The translations under genes and the position numbers were made by a program. Of a DNA stretch of 64,000 bases, positions 28,265 through 41,538 are shown in pieces. The notes beneath the pieces are model-generated. The model worked only from the letters and a program-made list of their open reading frames with translations. It made no database searches and was not told the origin of the DNA. The DNA comes from Pirellulales bacterium (lineage in GTDB: Bacteria; Planctomycetota; Planctomycetia; Pirellulales; Thermoguttaceae), in the NCBI GenBank assembly GCA_016935315.1, contig JAFGRD010000005.1:55291-119290 (forward strand), written 5' to 3'. Within the stretch, counting starts at the first letter, position 1. The number at the start of each line of letters is the position of its first letter.

Positions 28265-30034
28265 ATGGCAACGCAGTTCCCAACCCGTCCCGTTGCTCTC
28301 TTCCCTTTCCTCTTTGCCCGCCGTTGCCTTGCCGCGGCCGGCGGCGGTCGGGGCCCGTGGCGGCGCGTGATGCTGATCGTCGTGGTGGTTGCCGCCGTGG
28401 CCGGGTGCACGTCCGGGGCCGAAGATATGTCCGACTCGCCTTTTGCGCAACGTCTGAAGGTCGCACCGTTTCCCGAGGGCCTCGAATGGGTCAACACGGC
28501 CGCGCCGTTGCAGCTCAGTCAACTGCGAGGCAAGTTCGTGCTGCTCGACTTCTGGACCTACTGCTGCATCAACTGCATGCACGTCCTGCCCGAGCTCAAG
28601 AAGCTCGAACAGGCGTATCCCGCCGGCCTGGTCGTCATCGGCGTTCATTCGGCCAAGTTCGACACGGAGAAAGACTCGCAGAACATCGCCGACGCCGTGC
28701 GACGCTACAACATCGAGCACGCCGTGGTCAACGACTCGGAGCTGATCCTCTGGCGGCGGTTCGGCGTGCGGTCCTGGCCGACGCTGCTGCTGATCGATCC
28801 CCAGGGATACGCCGTCTGGGGCCATAGCGGCGAGGCCACGTTCCAGCAGCTCGACGCCGTGCTCAAGAAGGCCGTTCCCTACTATCGCAAGAAGGGCCTG
28901 CTGAACGAGCAGCCGTTGCTGCTGGCCCCGAAGGCGGACCGGACGACGCCGACGCCGCTGCGTTTTCCAGGCAAGGTCTTGGCCGACGAGCCGAGCAACC
29001 GGCTGTTTATCGCCGACAGCAACCACAACCGCATCGTGGTCACCCGGCTCGACGGCGCGCTGCTGGCGACCATCGGCGCCGGCACCCTCGGCCGGGCCGA
29101 CGGCGACTTTGCCACGGCCCAGTTCCAGCAGCCGCAGGGCATGGCACTTCGCGACGAGGTGCTTTACGTCGCCGACACCGAGAACCATCTGCTGCGTCGA
29201 GTGGATCTGGTCGCCAAGACGGTCACCACCGTTGCCGGCACCGGCCAGCAGAGCCGCACGGCCCCGCCGCTGGGCCGCAGCGCCAGACCCCTGGCCACCG
29301 CCCTGAACAGCCCCTGGGCCCTCTGGATCGACCGCGACGACCTCTACATCGCCATGGCCGGGCCGCACCAGATCTGGAAGATGCGGCGGGACGGCTCCCG
29401 AATCGGCGTCTATGCCGGCAACGGCCGCGAAGACATCGTCGACGGGCCGCTTCTGCCGCGGCGGGCGTACCAGTCGGGCTACGCCTCCTTCGCCCAGCCC
29501 AGCGGACTGGCCGGCGACGGCACCTGGCTCTACGTGGCCGACAGCGAGGGCAGCTCCCTTCGCGCCGTGCCACTGGATCCCCGCGGGCAGGTGAAGACCC
29601 TGGTGGGCACGTCGCAACTGCCGGCCGCGCGGCTGTTCACCTTCGGCGATGTCGACGGCCCCGCCGGCCGGGCGCGGCTGCAGCACCCCTTGGGAGTCGT
29701 CTACTACGACGGGATGCTCTACGTGGCCGACACCTACAACAACAAGATCAAGGCCCTCGACCCGACCGACGGCACGGTCCGCACGGTCGCCGGAACGGGC
29801 AAACCGGGCCGCGACGATAACCCGGCCACCTTCGACGAGCCGGCCGGCATCACGGCGGCCGCCGGCAGGCTTTTTGTGGCCGACACGAACAACCACCTCA
29901 TCCGCGTGATCGACCTGAGCCGGGATAACAAGGTGTCTACTCTATCGACCCCCGGGCTCGCTCCGCCGGACCCCCAAGACCCTCCGCCAAGCGAAGACGG
30001 CGCGGCGGATGCTGATAGGGTTTCCGCACCCTGA
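28265..30034 (+). CDS. Thioredoxin-like/NHL-repeat lipoprotein (NHLRC2-like)
   Basis: A 589-residue protein. After a basic N-terminus comes a membrane helix and lipobox (IVVVVAAVAGC, Cys near 44). A thioredoxin-like domain follows (about 65-210): LLDFWTYCCINCMHVLPELKKLE, where the usual CxxC is CCINC, and FGVRSWPTLLLIDPQG. The C-terminal ~360 residues are NHL beta-propeller repeats (NRLFIADSNHNRIVV, ADTENHLLRRVD, VADTYNNKIKALDP, ADTNNHLIRVID). The same domain order occurs in animal NHLRC2. It is probably anchored to a membrane outside the cytoplasm. A redox or protein-interaction role is inferred. The start could also be ATG 28370. Confidence 0.85.
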   Translation: MATQFPTRPVALFPFLFARRCLAAAGGGRGPWRRVMLIVVVVAAVAGCTSGAEDMSDSPFAQRLKVAPFPEGLEWVNTAAPLQLSQLRGKFVLLDFWTYCCINCMHVLPELKKLEQAYPAGLVVIGVHSAKFDTEKDSQNIADAVRRYNIEHAVVNDSELILWRRFGVRSWPTLLLIDPQGYAVWGHSGEATFQQLDAVLKKAVPYYRKKGLLNEQPLLLAPKADRTTPTPLRFPGKVLADEPSNRLFIADSNHNRIVVTRLDGALLATIGAGTLGRADGDFATAQFQQPQGMALRDEVLYVADTENHLLRRVDLVAKTVTTVAGTGQQSRTAPPLGRSARPLATALNSPWALWIDRDDLYIAMAGPHQIWKMRRDGSRIGVYAGNGREDIVDGPLLPRRAYQSGYASFAQPSGLAGDGTWLYVADSEGSSLRAVPLDPRGQVKTLVGTSQLPAARLFTFGDVDGPAGRARLQHPLGVVYYDGMLYVADTYNNKIKALDPTDGTVRTVAGTGKPGRDDNPATFDEPAGITAAAGRLFVADTNNHLIRVIDLSRDNKVSTLSTPGLAPPDPQDPPPSEDGAADADRVSAP

Positions 30035-30145
30035 GGCCGGCGCCGCGCTTTGGGAAACACTTCAGCCACATGGTAGCCGAAGTCGCAGGACTTCCGACTT
30101 GGCACACTTGACTGGCACAACGATCTGAATTCTGGCGAATTCGGC

Positions 30146-30248
30146 TATTGACGCTTGCACACTCAATGCGCGAGGGCGACCAACGGGAGCCCGACTTGTC
30201 CGGCCTCCGGTTGGTCGGCCTGGGTCGTTCACGATGCAAACATCAATA
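30146..30248 (+). repeat. Repeat A copy 6, at a transposase remnant
   Basis: A full copy bounded by TATTGA and TCAATA (a self-complementary pair of ends). The minus-strand frame of the transposase remnant at 30229-30471 runs into this copy and ends at a TGA inside it. Confidence 0.92.
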
Positions 30249-30471
30249 AACCCTGATTCATACTGAGTTCTTGGGCTACTGGCTGTTCTGCCCAAAGAGT
30301 CGGGTTGACCCCTACCTCGTGCATCGCCTGAATCAGGCAACAAATGTTATGACAAACCAGCTTGGCCCAGACTTCGTTCTTCATGGGGACCTGCCCCCAT
30401 TTATCCGCCACGCACGCGCGTACCGCGTTTTGGTAATAGCCAAAACCGCCCGAAACTGTTACGCTGTTCAT
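30229..30471 (-). pseudogene. C-terminal remnant of a DDE transposase
   Basis: Eighty codons, MNSVTVSGGFGYYQ..., of which NEVWAKLVCHNICCLIQAMHE and VGVNPTLWAE match the extreme C-terminus of IS4/IS5-like DDE transposases (typically ...LCHNLCCLIQSMHELGIEPTFW). No N-terminal or catalytic part exists nearby, so it is a dead fragment. Its last residues (LLMFAS) are encoded by repeat A copy 6. Family assignment from memory of the motif. Confidence 0.65.
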
Positions 30472-30562
30472 GCTCGCTGATCCTTCGGCAACGGGCGGTT
30501 TCGGGATGACGAATCATCGGCTACCGACTGCGGACACCTGCCGACTTCTCTGGAGGCCCCCC

Positions 30563-31324
30563 ATGGCACACGCATCGAACACCAAGGTGGCCCTGGTCAC
30601 CGGTAGCGGGAAACGGCGCGTCGGAAACGCGATTGCCGTCGCCTTGGCCGAGCGCGGCTACGCGATCGGCGTGCACTACCGCCGCTCGGCCGATGAGGCA
30701 AAACAGACGGTCGCGCGGCTGAGAGCCCGGGGAACCGAGACCGAAGCATTTCAGGCCGACGTGGCCGACGAGGCCGACGTGGATCGGCTATTCCAGCAAT
30801 CCATCGAGCGTTTCGGCCGCCTCGACGCCCTGGTCGCTTCGGCCGCCATCTGGGAGCCGAAGCCGCTCGAAGCGGTCGGGGCCGAGGACGTGCGGCGGCA
30901 CTTCGAGGTCAACGCCCTGGGCACGTTTCTCTGCTGTCGGAAGGCCGGGTTGATCATGGCCGAGCAGCCCGCGGGCGGCGCGATCGTCACGCTCGGCGAT
31001 TGGGCCACCGTGCGGCCCTATCCCGGCTACTCGGCCTACTTTCCCAGCAAAGGGGCCATTCCCGCGATCACCCGCACCCTGGCCGTCGAGCTGGCCCAAC
31101 GCAACCCGGCCGTTCGCGTCAACTGCATTCTGCCCGGCCCGGTGATGGTCCCCGAAGATCTCTCACAGCTCGAAATCCAAGGCGCGATTGCCGGCACGCT
31201 GGTCAAGCGGCTCGGCCGGCCGGAGAACGTGGCCCAGGCGGTGGTCTTCCTGATCGAGAACGACTTCGTGACCGGCGTCTGCCTGCCGGTCGACGGAGGC
31301 CGGACGATCGCCAGCGGGAGATAG
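30563..31324 (+). CDS. Short-chain dehydrogenase/reductase, PTR1 (pteridine reductase)-like
   Basis: A 253-residue SDR. The nucleotide-binding start is VALVTGSGKRRVGNAIA with HYRRSADEA after the second strand, as in NADPH-dependent pteridine reductases. The active site keeps Tyr-xxx-Lys (YFPSK). The position 13 residues before Tyr, where most SDRs have Ser, is Asp (TLGDWATVRPY), which is the arrangement of PTR1-type pteridine reductases. The usual NNAG is VASAA. It may reduce a biopterin/folate-like or other carbonyl substrate. TGGAGG lies before ATG 30563. It does not obviously belong to an operon. Confidence 0.8.
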   Translation: MAHASNTKVALVTGSGKRRVGNAIAVALAERGYAIGVHYRRSADEAKQTVARLRARGTETEAFQADVADEADVDRLFQQSIERFGRLDALVASAAIWEPKPLEAVGAEDVRRHFEVNALGTFLCCRKAGLIMAEQPAGGAIVTLGDWATVRPYPGYSAYFPSKGAIPAITRTLAVELAQRNPAVRVNCILPGPVMVPEDLSQLEIQGAIAGTLVKRLGRPENVAQAVVFLIENDFVTGVCLPVDGGRTIASGR

Positions 31325-31358
31325 TCCCGGCTTGCGGCGTCTTGCGGGAGCCCGCCTG

Positions 31359-31826
31359 CTACTCGGCGAAAGCTCCCGATTCGGGCCGCTCCACGGACGC
31401 GTAATCGGCGTATCGCATGCTCACCGAGATCGAGTGGTCGCCCGCGTTGAAGTTGATCGTTTCGTTTTCGGCAAGCCGGGCGTCGCACAAGGTGGGCAGT
31501 CCGAAGAGGCTGCCGAAGGGCGGAATGGAGCCCGGCTGCAAGCCCGTCATCTCGGCCACTTCGTCGCGGCTGGCGAAGCGCAGCTTCCGCCATCCCCGGG
31601 CGTGACGCACGGCCTTGCTGGCCAGTTTCAGATCGGCCGGCATGACGAACATTACGAACTGCCGGTCGCCCTTGCAGATCAGTGCCTTCGCCCCGCTGGC
31701 CAGCGACGTGCCGCGCATTGCCGCCGCCTGTTGGCTGGTGAAGACGGGTTCGTGTCGCAAGACGTCGAAGGGAACTCCGTGCCGCTGGAGCAACTCGACC
31801 ACGCGTTGGAAGACAGACGACGGCAT
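31359..31826 (-). CDS. YbaK/EbsC-type aminoacyl-tRNA deacylase
   Basis: A 155-residue single-domain protein of the YbaK/ProX family that hydrolyses mischarged aminoacyl-tRNA in trans. It has TSQQAAAMRGTSLASGAKALICKGD with the conserved Lys, a core QFVMFVMPADLKLASKAV, and GLQPGSIPPFGSLFGLPTLCDARL, the family's G-x-x-P-P-F-G motif. Length is normal. The start is ATG 31824-31826. Substrate specificity (Pro, Ala or other) is not evident. Confidence 0.9.
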   Translation of the reverse strand: MPSSVFQRVVELLQRHGVPFDVLRHEPVFTSQQAAAMRGTSLASGAKALICKGDRQFVMFVMPADLKLASKAVRHARGWRKLRFASRDEVAEMTGLQPGSIPPFGSLFGLPTLCDARLAENETINFNAGDHSISVSMRYADYASVERPESGAFAE

Positions 31827-31955
31827 GAGTGACCCTCCCGAGCGAGTGCTCGGTCCTTTCTCTGCCCGAAGCCCGAGTCCCGGGAACGGCCCAAGGTATT
31901 CCTTTACGAGTCCCTGGACCCTCACACGGTCTTGTAGCCGAGGTTCCGCGCCGCG

Positions 31956-33372
31956 TCAAGAGCCCCGCAGCCACCGTTGCATTGCGGCGGCGGCCTGGCG
32001 ACCGTGATCGATGGCGTGGACCACCAGCGAGGCCCCGCGGACCGTGTCGCCGGCGGCGAAGAGGCCCTCTTGGCTCGTCATCCAATCGCGGACGACCACA
32101 TTGCCGCGCCCGTCCAGCTCCAGGCCGAACTGGTCGATCAGACCCGAGTGGGTCACGTGGAGGAACCCCATCGACAGCAGCACCAGGTCGGCCGGCAGCG
32201 TGAACTCGGTACCCGGCCGCTGCTGCATCTTCCATCCCGATGGCCCTTCCTCCCAATCGACCTCGCAGCCGTGCAGCTCCCGAACACAACCGTCCGAGCC
32301 GGTCAGCTCCTGGGTCAGCACGCTCCAGCGGCGCGTGCAGCCTTCCTCGTGGGAGCTGGACGTCCGCATGATGACCGGCCAATTGGGCCAGAGGGTCTTG
32401 GGGTTCTTGCCCTCGGGCGGCTCGGGCAGGATCTCCAACTGCGTGACGGAGATCGCCCCCTGGCGGATCGACGTTCCCACGCAATCGCTACCCGTGTCGC
32501 CGCCGCCGATGACCACGACGTGCTTCTCGCCGGCCAGGATGGCGTCGCCGTGGCCGCCGGCCGCGTCGCCGGCCACGCGGCGATTCTGCTGGCAGAGGAA
32601 GTCCATGGCGAAATGGACGCCGCCCAGGTCGGCACCGGGCACGTCCAGCGGTCGCGGCTGGCCGGCCCCCATGGTCAACAGGGTCGCATGGAACGTTCGC
32701 TTGAGGTACTGCACCGAAAGGTCTTCACCCACGGTCACGCCCGGCTCGAACCGCACGCCTTCGGCGGCCATTTGCTCCAGACGGCGGTCGAGGATGGTTT
32801 TCTGCAGCTTGAAGTCGGGGATGCCGTATCGCAACAGGCCGCCGAGACGGTCGTCCTTCTCGAACAGGACCACCTCGTGGCCCAGCCGGGCGAGTTGCTG
32901 GGCCGCGGCCATTCCGGCCGGCCCGGAGCCGACGACCGCCACCTTCTTGCCGGTTTTCGATACCGGACGAATCGGCTCGATCCAGCCCTCGGCAAACGCC
33001 CGCTCCGCGATCTGGTATTCGATGTGCTTGATGTTGACCGCTTTGTCGTTGATGGTCAGCGTGCAAGCGGCCTCGCACGGAGCAGGACACACCCGCCCGG
33101 TGATTTCGGGGAAGTTGTTCGTCGAATGGAGGTTGGCCGCCGCCTCGCGCCATCGCCCCCGATAGACCAGCTCGTTGAACTCCGGGATTCGGTTTTTCAC
33201 GGGGCATCCGGCACCGTGGCAGAAGGGGATGCCGCAATCCATGCAGCGGGCGGCCTGCTGGCACAACACCTCGTCGACCAGCGCCTGGTCGATCTCGCAC
33301 CAGTCGTGGATCCGCTCCTCGACCGGCCGGTGGTCGACCTCCACCCGTTGGTACTTCATGAAACCCATCGGA

Positions 33373-33380
<8 letters not shown>
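31956..33380 (-). CDS. gltD: Glutamate synthase small subunit
   Basis: A 474-residue NADPH/FAD/Fe-S subunit of glutamate synthase. The N-terminus has the cysteine cluster motifs CMDCGIPFCHGAGCPVKNRIPEF and CPAPCEAACTLTIND that ligate two 4Fe-4S clusters. The FAD site is VAVVGSGPAGMAAAQQLARLGHEVVLFEKDDR. The NADPH site is VVIGGGDTGSDCVGTSIRQGA. GTG 33378-33380 is preferred as start because AGGAGG lies 6 nt upstream. The coding region overlaps the gltB stop, so the two subunits are coupled. It delivers electrons to GltB. Confidence 0.95.
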
Positions 33381-37932
<4,552 letters not shown>

Positions 37933-38083
37933 CAGACAACTCCTTGGCACGTTTTCGCCCTCTCCCTCGCGCCCTCTTCAACGACGGACGGACAAGACGT
38001 CTTCCCTTCGTCGGGCTGCTACCCCATTTTACGCCGCAGCGGGCATACCCCCCACCACCGCGCAGCGAGCGCGCATTCGATCT

Positions 38084-38111
38084 ATACTATCATTAGATTC
38101 TCTAATGTCAA
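38084..38111 (-). promoter_or_regulatory. gltBD promoter with perfect internal dyad
   Basis: On the minus strand TTGACA (38111-38106) is followed after 16 bp by TAGTAT (38089-38084). An alternative TATAGA gives a 19-bp spacer. Between them sits a perfect 7-3-7 inverted repeat, CATTAGA-TTC-TCTAATG at 38091-38107. A dyad in the spacer is where a repressor, or a MerR-type activator in the 19-bp case, would act. The ~145-nt leader to gltB shows no recognised riboswitch. Confidence 0.6.
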
Positions 38112-38242
38112 GGCCCCGAGACTATAACCCAAGCCATCGGCAGCCGACCGCGGATTGCGGATCGCGTTTGAGTGTGGCCAAGATCACGAGGATGCCGCGA
38201 CACGCGGACGACACGGGCCCTGTTCACGGCGACCCCGCTATT

Positions 38243-38400
38243 CTAGCGGAACACAGCCACCCGCCAAGCACGAACCTCGTAGTCGACAAGTCCGGCTTCG
38301 TTCTTGCTGCGCTGGATACACTCCTCGATCCGGTGTTCCGCCTTGGCCGCCCTGGCAGTTTTCAATCTTGCGCAGCCGTCCGCACCATTGTCGTGCCACT
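38243..38400 (-). pseudogene. C-terminal remnant of an IS701/IS4-like transposase
   Basis: The minus-strand reading RAAKAEHRIEECIQRSKNEAG...YEVRAW matches the signature of IS701/IS4-like DDE transposases in which a Glu-Glu-Cys/Asp-Cys helix is followed by K-x-E-x-G...Y-x-V-R-x-W. The frame breaks down on both sides (VAVFR then stop at 38243), so only a piece is left. The flanking 38112-38242 and 38401-38624 hold no gene. Confidence 0.6.
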
Positions 38401-38624
38401 CGGCCTTCGCCCCACCGATTGCACGCGGCAGGCCGGTTGGCCACAATGGCGGCATGAAGAACCGTCGGCAGGTCATCGATCTCGCAGAAGGCGACCGTTG
38501 CTGCCAGGGGCGACGCTCTGGCGGCGTGCCGATCCCGTGGGTAGACTGATTCCGTCCAAACCTTTTGGGGCGAAGCCACACCGGTTCAAAGAACCTGATG
38601 CCACCCGCGTTAAGGAGGGCCTGG

Positions 38625-39902
38625 ATGCCACGCAATGCCGCGACCCCCGTTGGCGTGCTGGTCTTGTGGCAGGCGGTTGCCGCGTTGTCGGCCTTGTGGG
38701 CTGCCGAGCGTGAACCGGCGGGCAGACCGTGGCGGCTGCACGTGATCGATGCGTCTTCTCAAGGCGCCGACGGCGTCCGGCTGGCCGATGTCAACGGCGA
38801 CCGCTTGCCCGACATTGCGACCGGCTGGGAGGAAGGGGGAATCACCCGTCTGTACATCCACCCGGGCTACGGGGCGGTCGCGAAGCCATGGCCGGCGGTC
38901 ACCGTGGGCAAGACGCCCAGCGTGGAAGACGCGGTGCCGGTCGATCTCGACGCCGACGGCCGCATTGACGTGGTCAGTTGCTGCGAGGGCGGCACGCGGA
39001 CGATGTTCGTCCATTGGGCCCCCGACGCCGACGAGGACTATCTCGACCCGGCCGCGTGGAAAACCGAGCCCATCCCCGCTTCGCAGGGCGCCATGATGTG
39101 GATGTTCTGCGCGCCCGCGCAGATCGACGGCCGCCACGGCGTCGATCTGGTGGCCGGCGGCAAGGGCGGCGGGGCAGAGATCGGCTGGATGGAATCGCCC
39201 TCGGAGCCCCGGCGGCTCGATCGGTGGACGTGGCGCCCCATCGCGCCGGCCGGTTGGTTGATGTCGCTACGAGCGGTCGATTTCGACGGCGACGGCGACC
39301 GCGACGTGGTCGTCTCCGACCGCCGCGGCCCGCTGCGCGGATGTCGTTGGCTGGAGAACCCGGGCCCGGGCAGCGCACAGTTCGGCCCCTGGGAGAACCA
39401 CTTCCTCGGCGGCCGGCAGCGCGAGGTGATGTTCATGACCGTCGCCGATCTCGACGCCGACGGCGCCGACGACGTGCTGGCAGCCGTCAAGCCGCAATCC
39501 CTGCTCTGTTTCCGCGGCGGCGGTCGGGAATCCGGCTTCCGCGACGGCTTCGCGATTGCGATGCCCCCGGGCGCCGGCTCCGCCAAGGGGGTTGCGATCG
39601 GCGACGTGGACGGCAACGGTCGCCCCGACGTCGTCTTCAGTTGCGAAGGGGCCTCCGGCGACAAGTCGGGCGTGATGTGGCTCTGCTGCGACGCGCCGGC
39701 CGCCGACCGGGCCTGGCAACCGCACGAGATCAGCGGTCCGGCGGGCATCAAGTTCGACCGAATCGAGCTGCTGGATCTCGACGGGGACGGCGACTTGGAC
39801 GTGCTGACGTGCGAAGAGAGTCAGCCCTTCCAGGGCAGCCGTCGCGGCCTGGGCGTCATCTGGTACGAAAACCCTGCGGCAAGCGCCGCCCCGGCGCATT
39901 GA
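38625..39902 (+). CDS. Secreted FG-GAP/VCBS-repeat protein
   Basis: A 425-residue exported protein with an N-terminal signal peptide (VGVLVLWQAVAALSALWAA). About six FG-GAP/VCBS-type repeats follow, each with a calcium-loop-like motif: DVNGDRLPDIATG, DLDADGRIDVVS, DFDGDGDRDVVVS, DLDADGADDVLAA, DVDGNGRPDVVFS, DLDGDGDLDVLT. These predict a seven-bladed propeller. AAGGAGG precedes ATG 38625. Such proteins are common on planctomycete surfaces and may bind glycans or partners. No enzyme motif. The stop TGA (39900-39902) lies in a repeat A remnant. Confidence 0.88.
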   Translation: MPRNAATPVGVLVLWQAVAALSALWAAEREPAGRPWRLHVIDASSQGADGVRLADVNGDRLPDIATGWEEGGITRLYIHPGYGAVAKPWPAVTVGKTPSVEDAVPVDLDADGRIDVVSCCEGGTRTMFVHWAPDADEDYLDPAAWKTEPIPASQGAMMWMFCAPAQIDGRHGVDLVAGGKGGGAEIGWMESPSEPRRLDRWTWRPIAPAGWLMSLRAVDFDGDGDRDVVVSDRRGPLRGCRWLENPGPGSAQFGPWENHFLGGRQREVMFMTVADLDADGADDVLAAVKPQSLLCFRGGGRESGFRDGFAIAMPPGAGSAKGVAIGDVDGNGRPDVVFSCEGASGDKSGVMWLCCDAPAADRAWQPHEISGPAGIKFDRIELLDLDGDGDLDVLTCEESQPFQGSRRGLGVIWYENPAASAAPAH

Positions 39903-39916
39903 GTGTGCAAGCGTTG
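39896..39916 (-). repeat. Repeat A end remnant between convergent stop codons
   Basis: Twenty-one bases, gcattgagtgtgcaagcgttg, equal the TTGACGC-side end of repeat A in reverse. The TGA at 39900-39902 ends the FG-GAP gene. The opposing gene's stop (TAG, 39917-39919) follows immediately, so the remnant is all that separates the two genes. Confidence 0.7.
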
Positions 39917-41194
39917 CTAAAACACGTCGGCCATCAACAAGGAGTTGTCGGCCACGGGGAACAGCGGGCGGAGCGGGTTGTTCTGTTCGTTTTGGGACGA
40001 CCGGCCGGGATAGAAGACCAGTTGAATCGTTAGTCCCCAAGACTCCTCGGCCAGACCGCCCGCCCCGCGATACTGCCTCGGCATCAGGTAGTTGAAGCGG
40101 CTCAGCACGCTCCAGCACTTTCCCAGGGGAATGCTGGAATCGGCCCCCAATAGCCCGTCTCCCTCGCCCGTGAGGCCAGCCCAGAAACGGCCCTCACCGC
40201 CGTTGTCGAAGTAGTGCCGGTAGTAGCAGGCGTGCATGTCGGTAGGTACCAGGTCGAACGTCGTCAGGTCGGCCTCGGTCACCACGTCGCTCTTGGTTCC
40301 ATAGGCGCCGAAATAGCCGACTTCCCGTCGCCCGCCGCGCGAGACGAAACCGAGCTCGGTTCGAACCTGCGACAGATCGGCCGAATCGTAGTAGTGATCG
40401 CGTACCAGGTCGAATGCGATGCCTCCCTGCACGCCCCCGCAGACGGCCCGGCGGAAGACACCGGTGGTAAAGAAGAGTTGGGGCCGTTCGCCGGTCCGCA
40501 GCCTGTCCACGTTGTGGCCGGAGAAGTTGCTGTAGACCGCCGCCATGCCGGCCTGGACGCCGATGCCGGCGCGTCGGAGAATCGGCAGTCCCGTATTGAC
40601 GCCGAAGTGCATTCCGAAGTTGCCGTTGCGTCCCTGATCGAAAGGACCTTTGAACCCCTGGACGCCGGCAAACAGCGAGAGATTTCGCGTCCACCGCGGC
40701 GGTCCCGTCCAGTAGCCACAGCCGCCGGAACACCCGCCGCAGCCTTCGCAGCCCCCACACGCACTCTGCTCACAGCCCCCACCACAGTCGGCACAGCCAC
40801 CCCACTCGGGCTCGTGCAGGATGGTCTCGGGATCAGCCACTTCGTACGAGTCGTACGCGTTGTCCGGCGGCAGCGGATGGAAATCCACCTCTTCCTGGAC
40901 CGGTTCCAGCTCTGACTCGACCAACCGTACCGGCTCGACGTCGGCCCCCGTCCGCATGGAGACCGTGCTGGCAGGCATCTGCCGATGGGGCGTCCATTGC
41001 ACCTTCCGGTGCGTCGCGACCGACGCCCGGGTTGCCTGTCCGCTTCGCAAGACCCGCTGCTGCCAGCTTGCCCGAGCGGACGCGGTGCCCCCCACCGTCG
41101 CGTCCGTGTTGGCCGCGGCCGTCGCGGCAGGCTCGAAGGTCACCAGGACCCAGCCGGCCGCAACAACGGCGATAACGTGTGTGCGCAGATTCAT
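39917..41194 (-). CDS. DUF6666-type outer-surface protein with Cys/Gly-rich segment
   Basis: A 425-residue exported protein. It has a signal peptide (about 1-28), a variable region, and a Cys-Gly cluster at about 131-158 (CADCGGGC, CGGCEGCGGCSGGCGYW). A ~265-residue C-terminal part then begins NLSLFAGVQGFKGPFDQGRNGNFG, with alternating aromatic/Gly strands as in outer-membrane beta-barrels, and ends in LTIQLVFYPG plus a tail. This layout matches the planctomycete DUF6666 family. Function unknown. GAGG lies 8 nt before the ATG. It converges with the FG-GAP gene. Confidence 0.75.
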   Translation of the reverse strand: MNLRTHVIAVVAAGWVLVTFEPAATAAANTDATVGGTASARASWQQRVLRSGQATRASVATHRKVQWTPHRQMPASTVSMRTGADVEPVRLVESELEPVQEEVDFHPLPPDNAYDSYEVADPETILHEPEWGGCADCGGGCEQSACGGCEGCGGCSGGCGYWTGPPRWTRNLSLFAGVQGFKGPFDQGRNGNFGMHFGVNTGLPILRRAGIGVQAGMAAVYSNFSGHNVDRLRTGERPQLFFTTGVFRRAVCGGVQGGIAFDLVRDHYYDSADLSQVRTELGFVSRGGRREVGYFGAYGTKSDVVTEADLTTFDLVPTDMHACYYRHYFDNGGEGRFWAGLTGEGDGLLGADSSIPLGKCWSVLSRFNYLMPRQYRGAGGLAEESWGLTIQLVFYPGRSSQNEQNNPLRPLFPVADNSLLMADVF

Positions 41195-41538
41195 AGGGAA
41201 TACCTCGAACTAGGGGGCGCAGCCTACGAGAGTGCCGCGGTATCGTCCTTGACCGTCCCAGTATCGGCCTTGCGTGACCAGGACTTTCGTCAAATTCGAG
41301 ATAATCGCAAAAGATTTCCCAAGCGGTACAGATTACCGAGTATGGGCCATGCTCGCCAAACGAGAGTCTCCTCGCATCTTCGTTTCTTCGTGGATCGCTC
41401 GGCCCATTCATGGTGGGTCTGGTTTCTCAGAGTTTTTCCAGCGCGATGATGCTTCCACCAGGCAGGGCATCCTGCTGAACAACGCCATTGGCAACCACGC
41501 GAACCCGTGTAGATCAAGGTACTGCACGGCCGTGACGC
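41195..41538. other. Intergenic region with no recognised gene
   Basis: About 340 bp between two minus-strand genes. It is less GC-rich than the coding DNA near 41290-41350. Short open frames here have no family features. It should contain the promoter of the DUF6666 gene and the 3' end of the glycosidase transcript, but no clear -35/-10 pair or terminator hairpin with a T run was found. Confidence 0.5.

Noticed and set aside
37933..38077. Glutamine or other riboswitch in the gltB leader
   Set aside because: No conserved riboswitch core was recognised in the ~145-nt leader.
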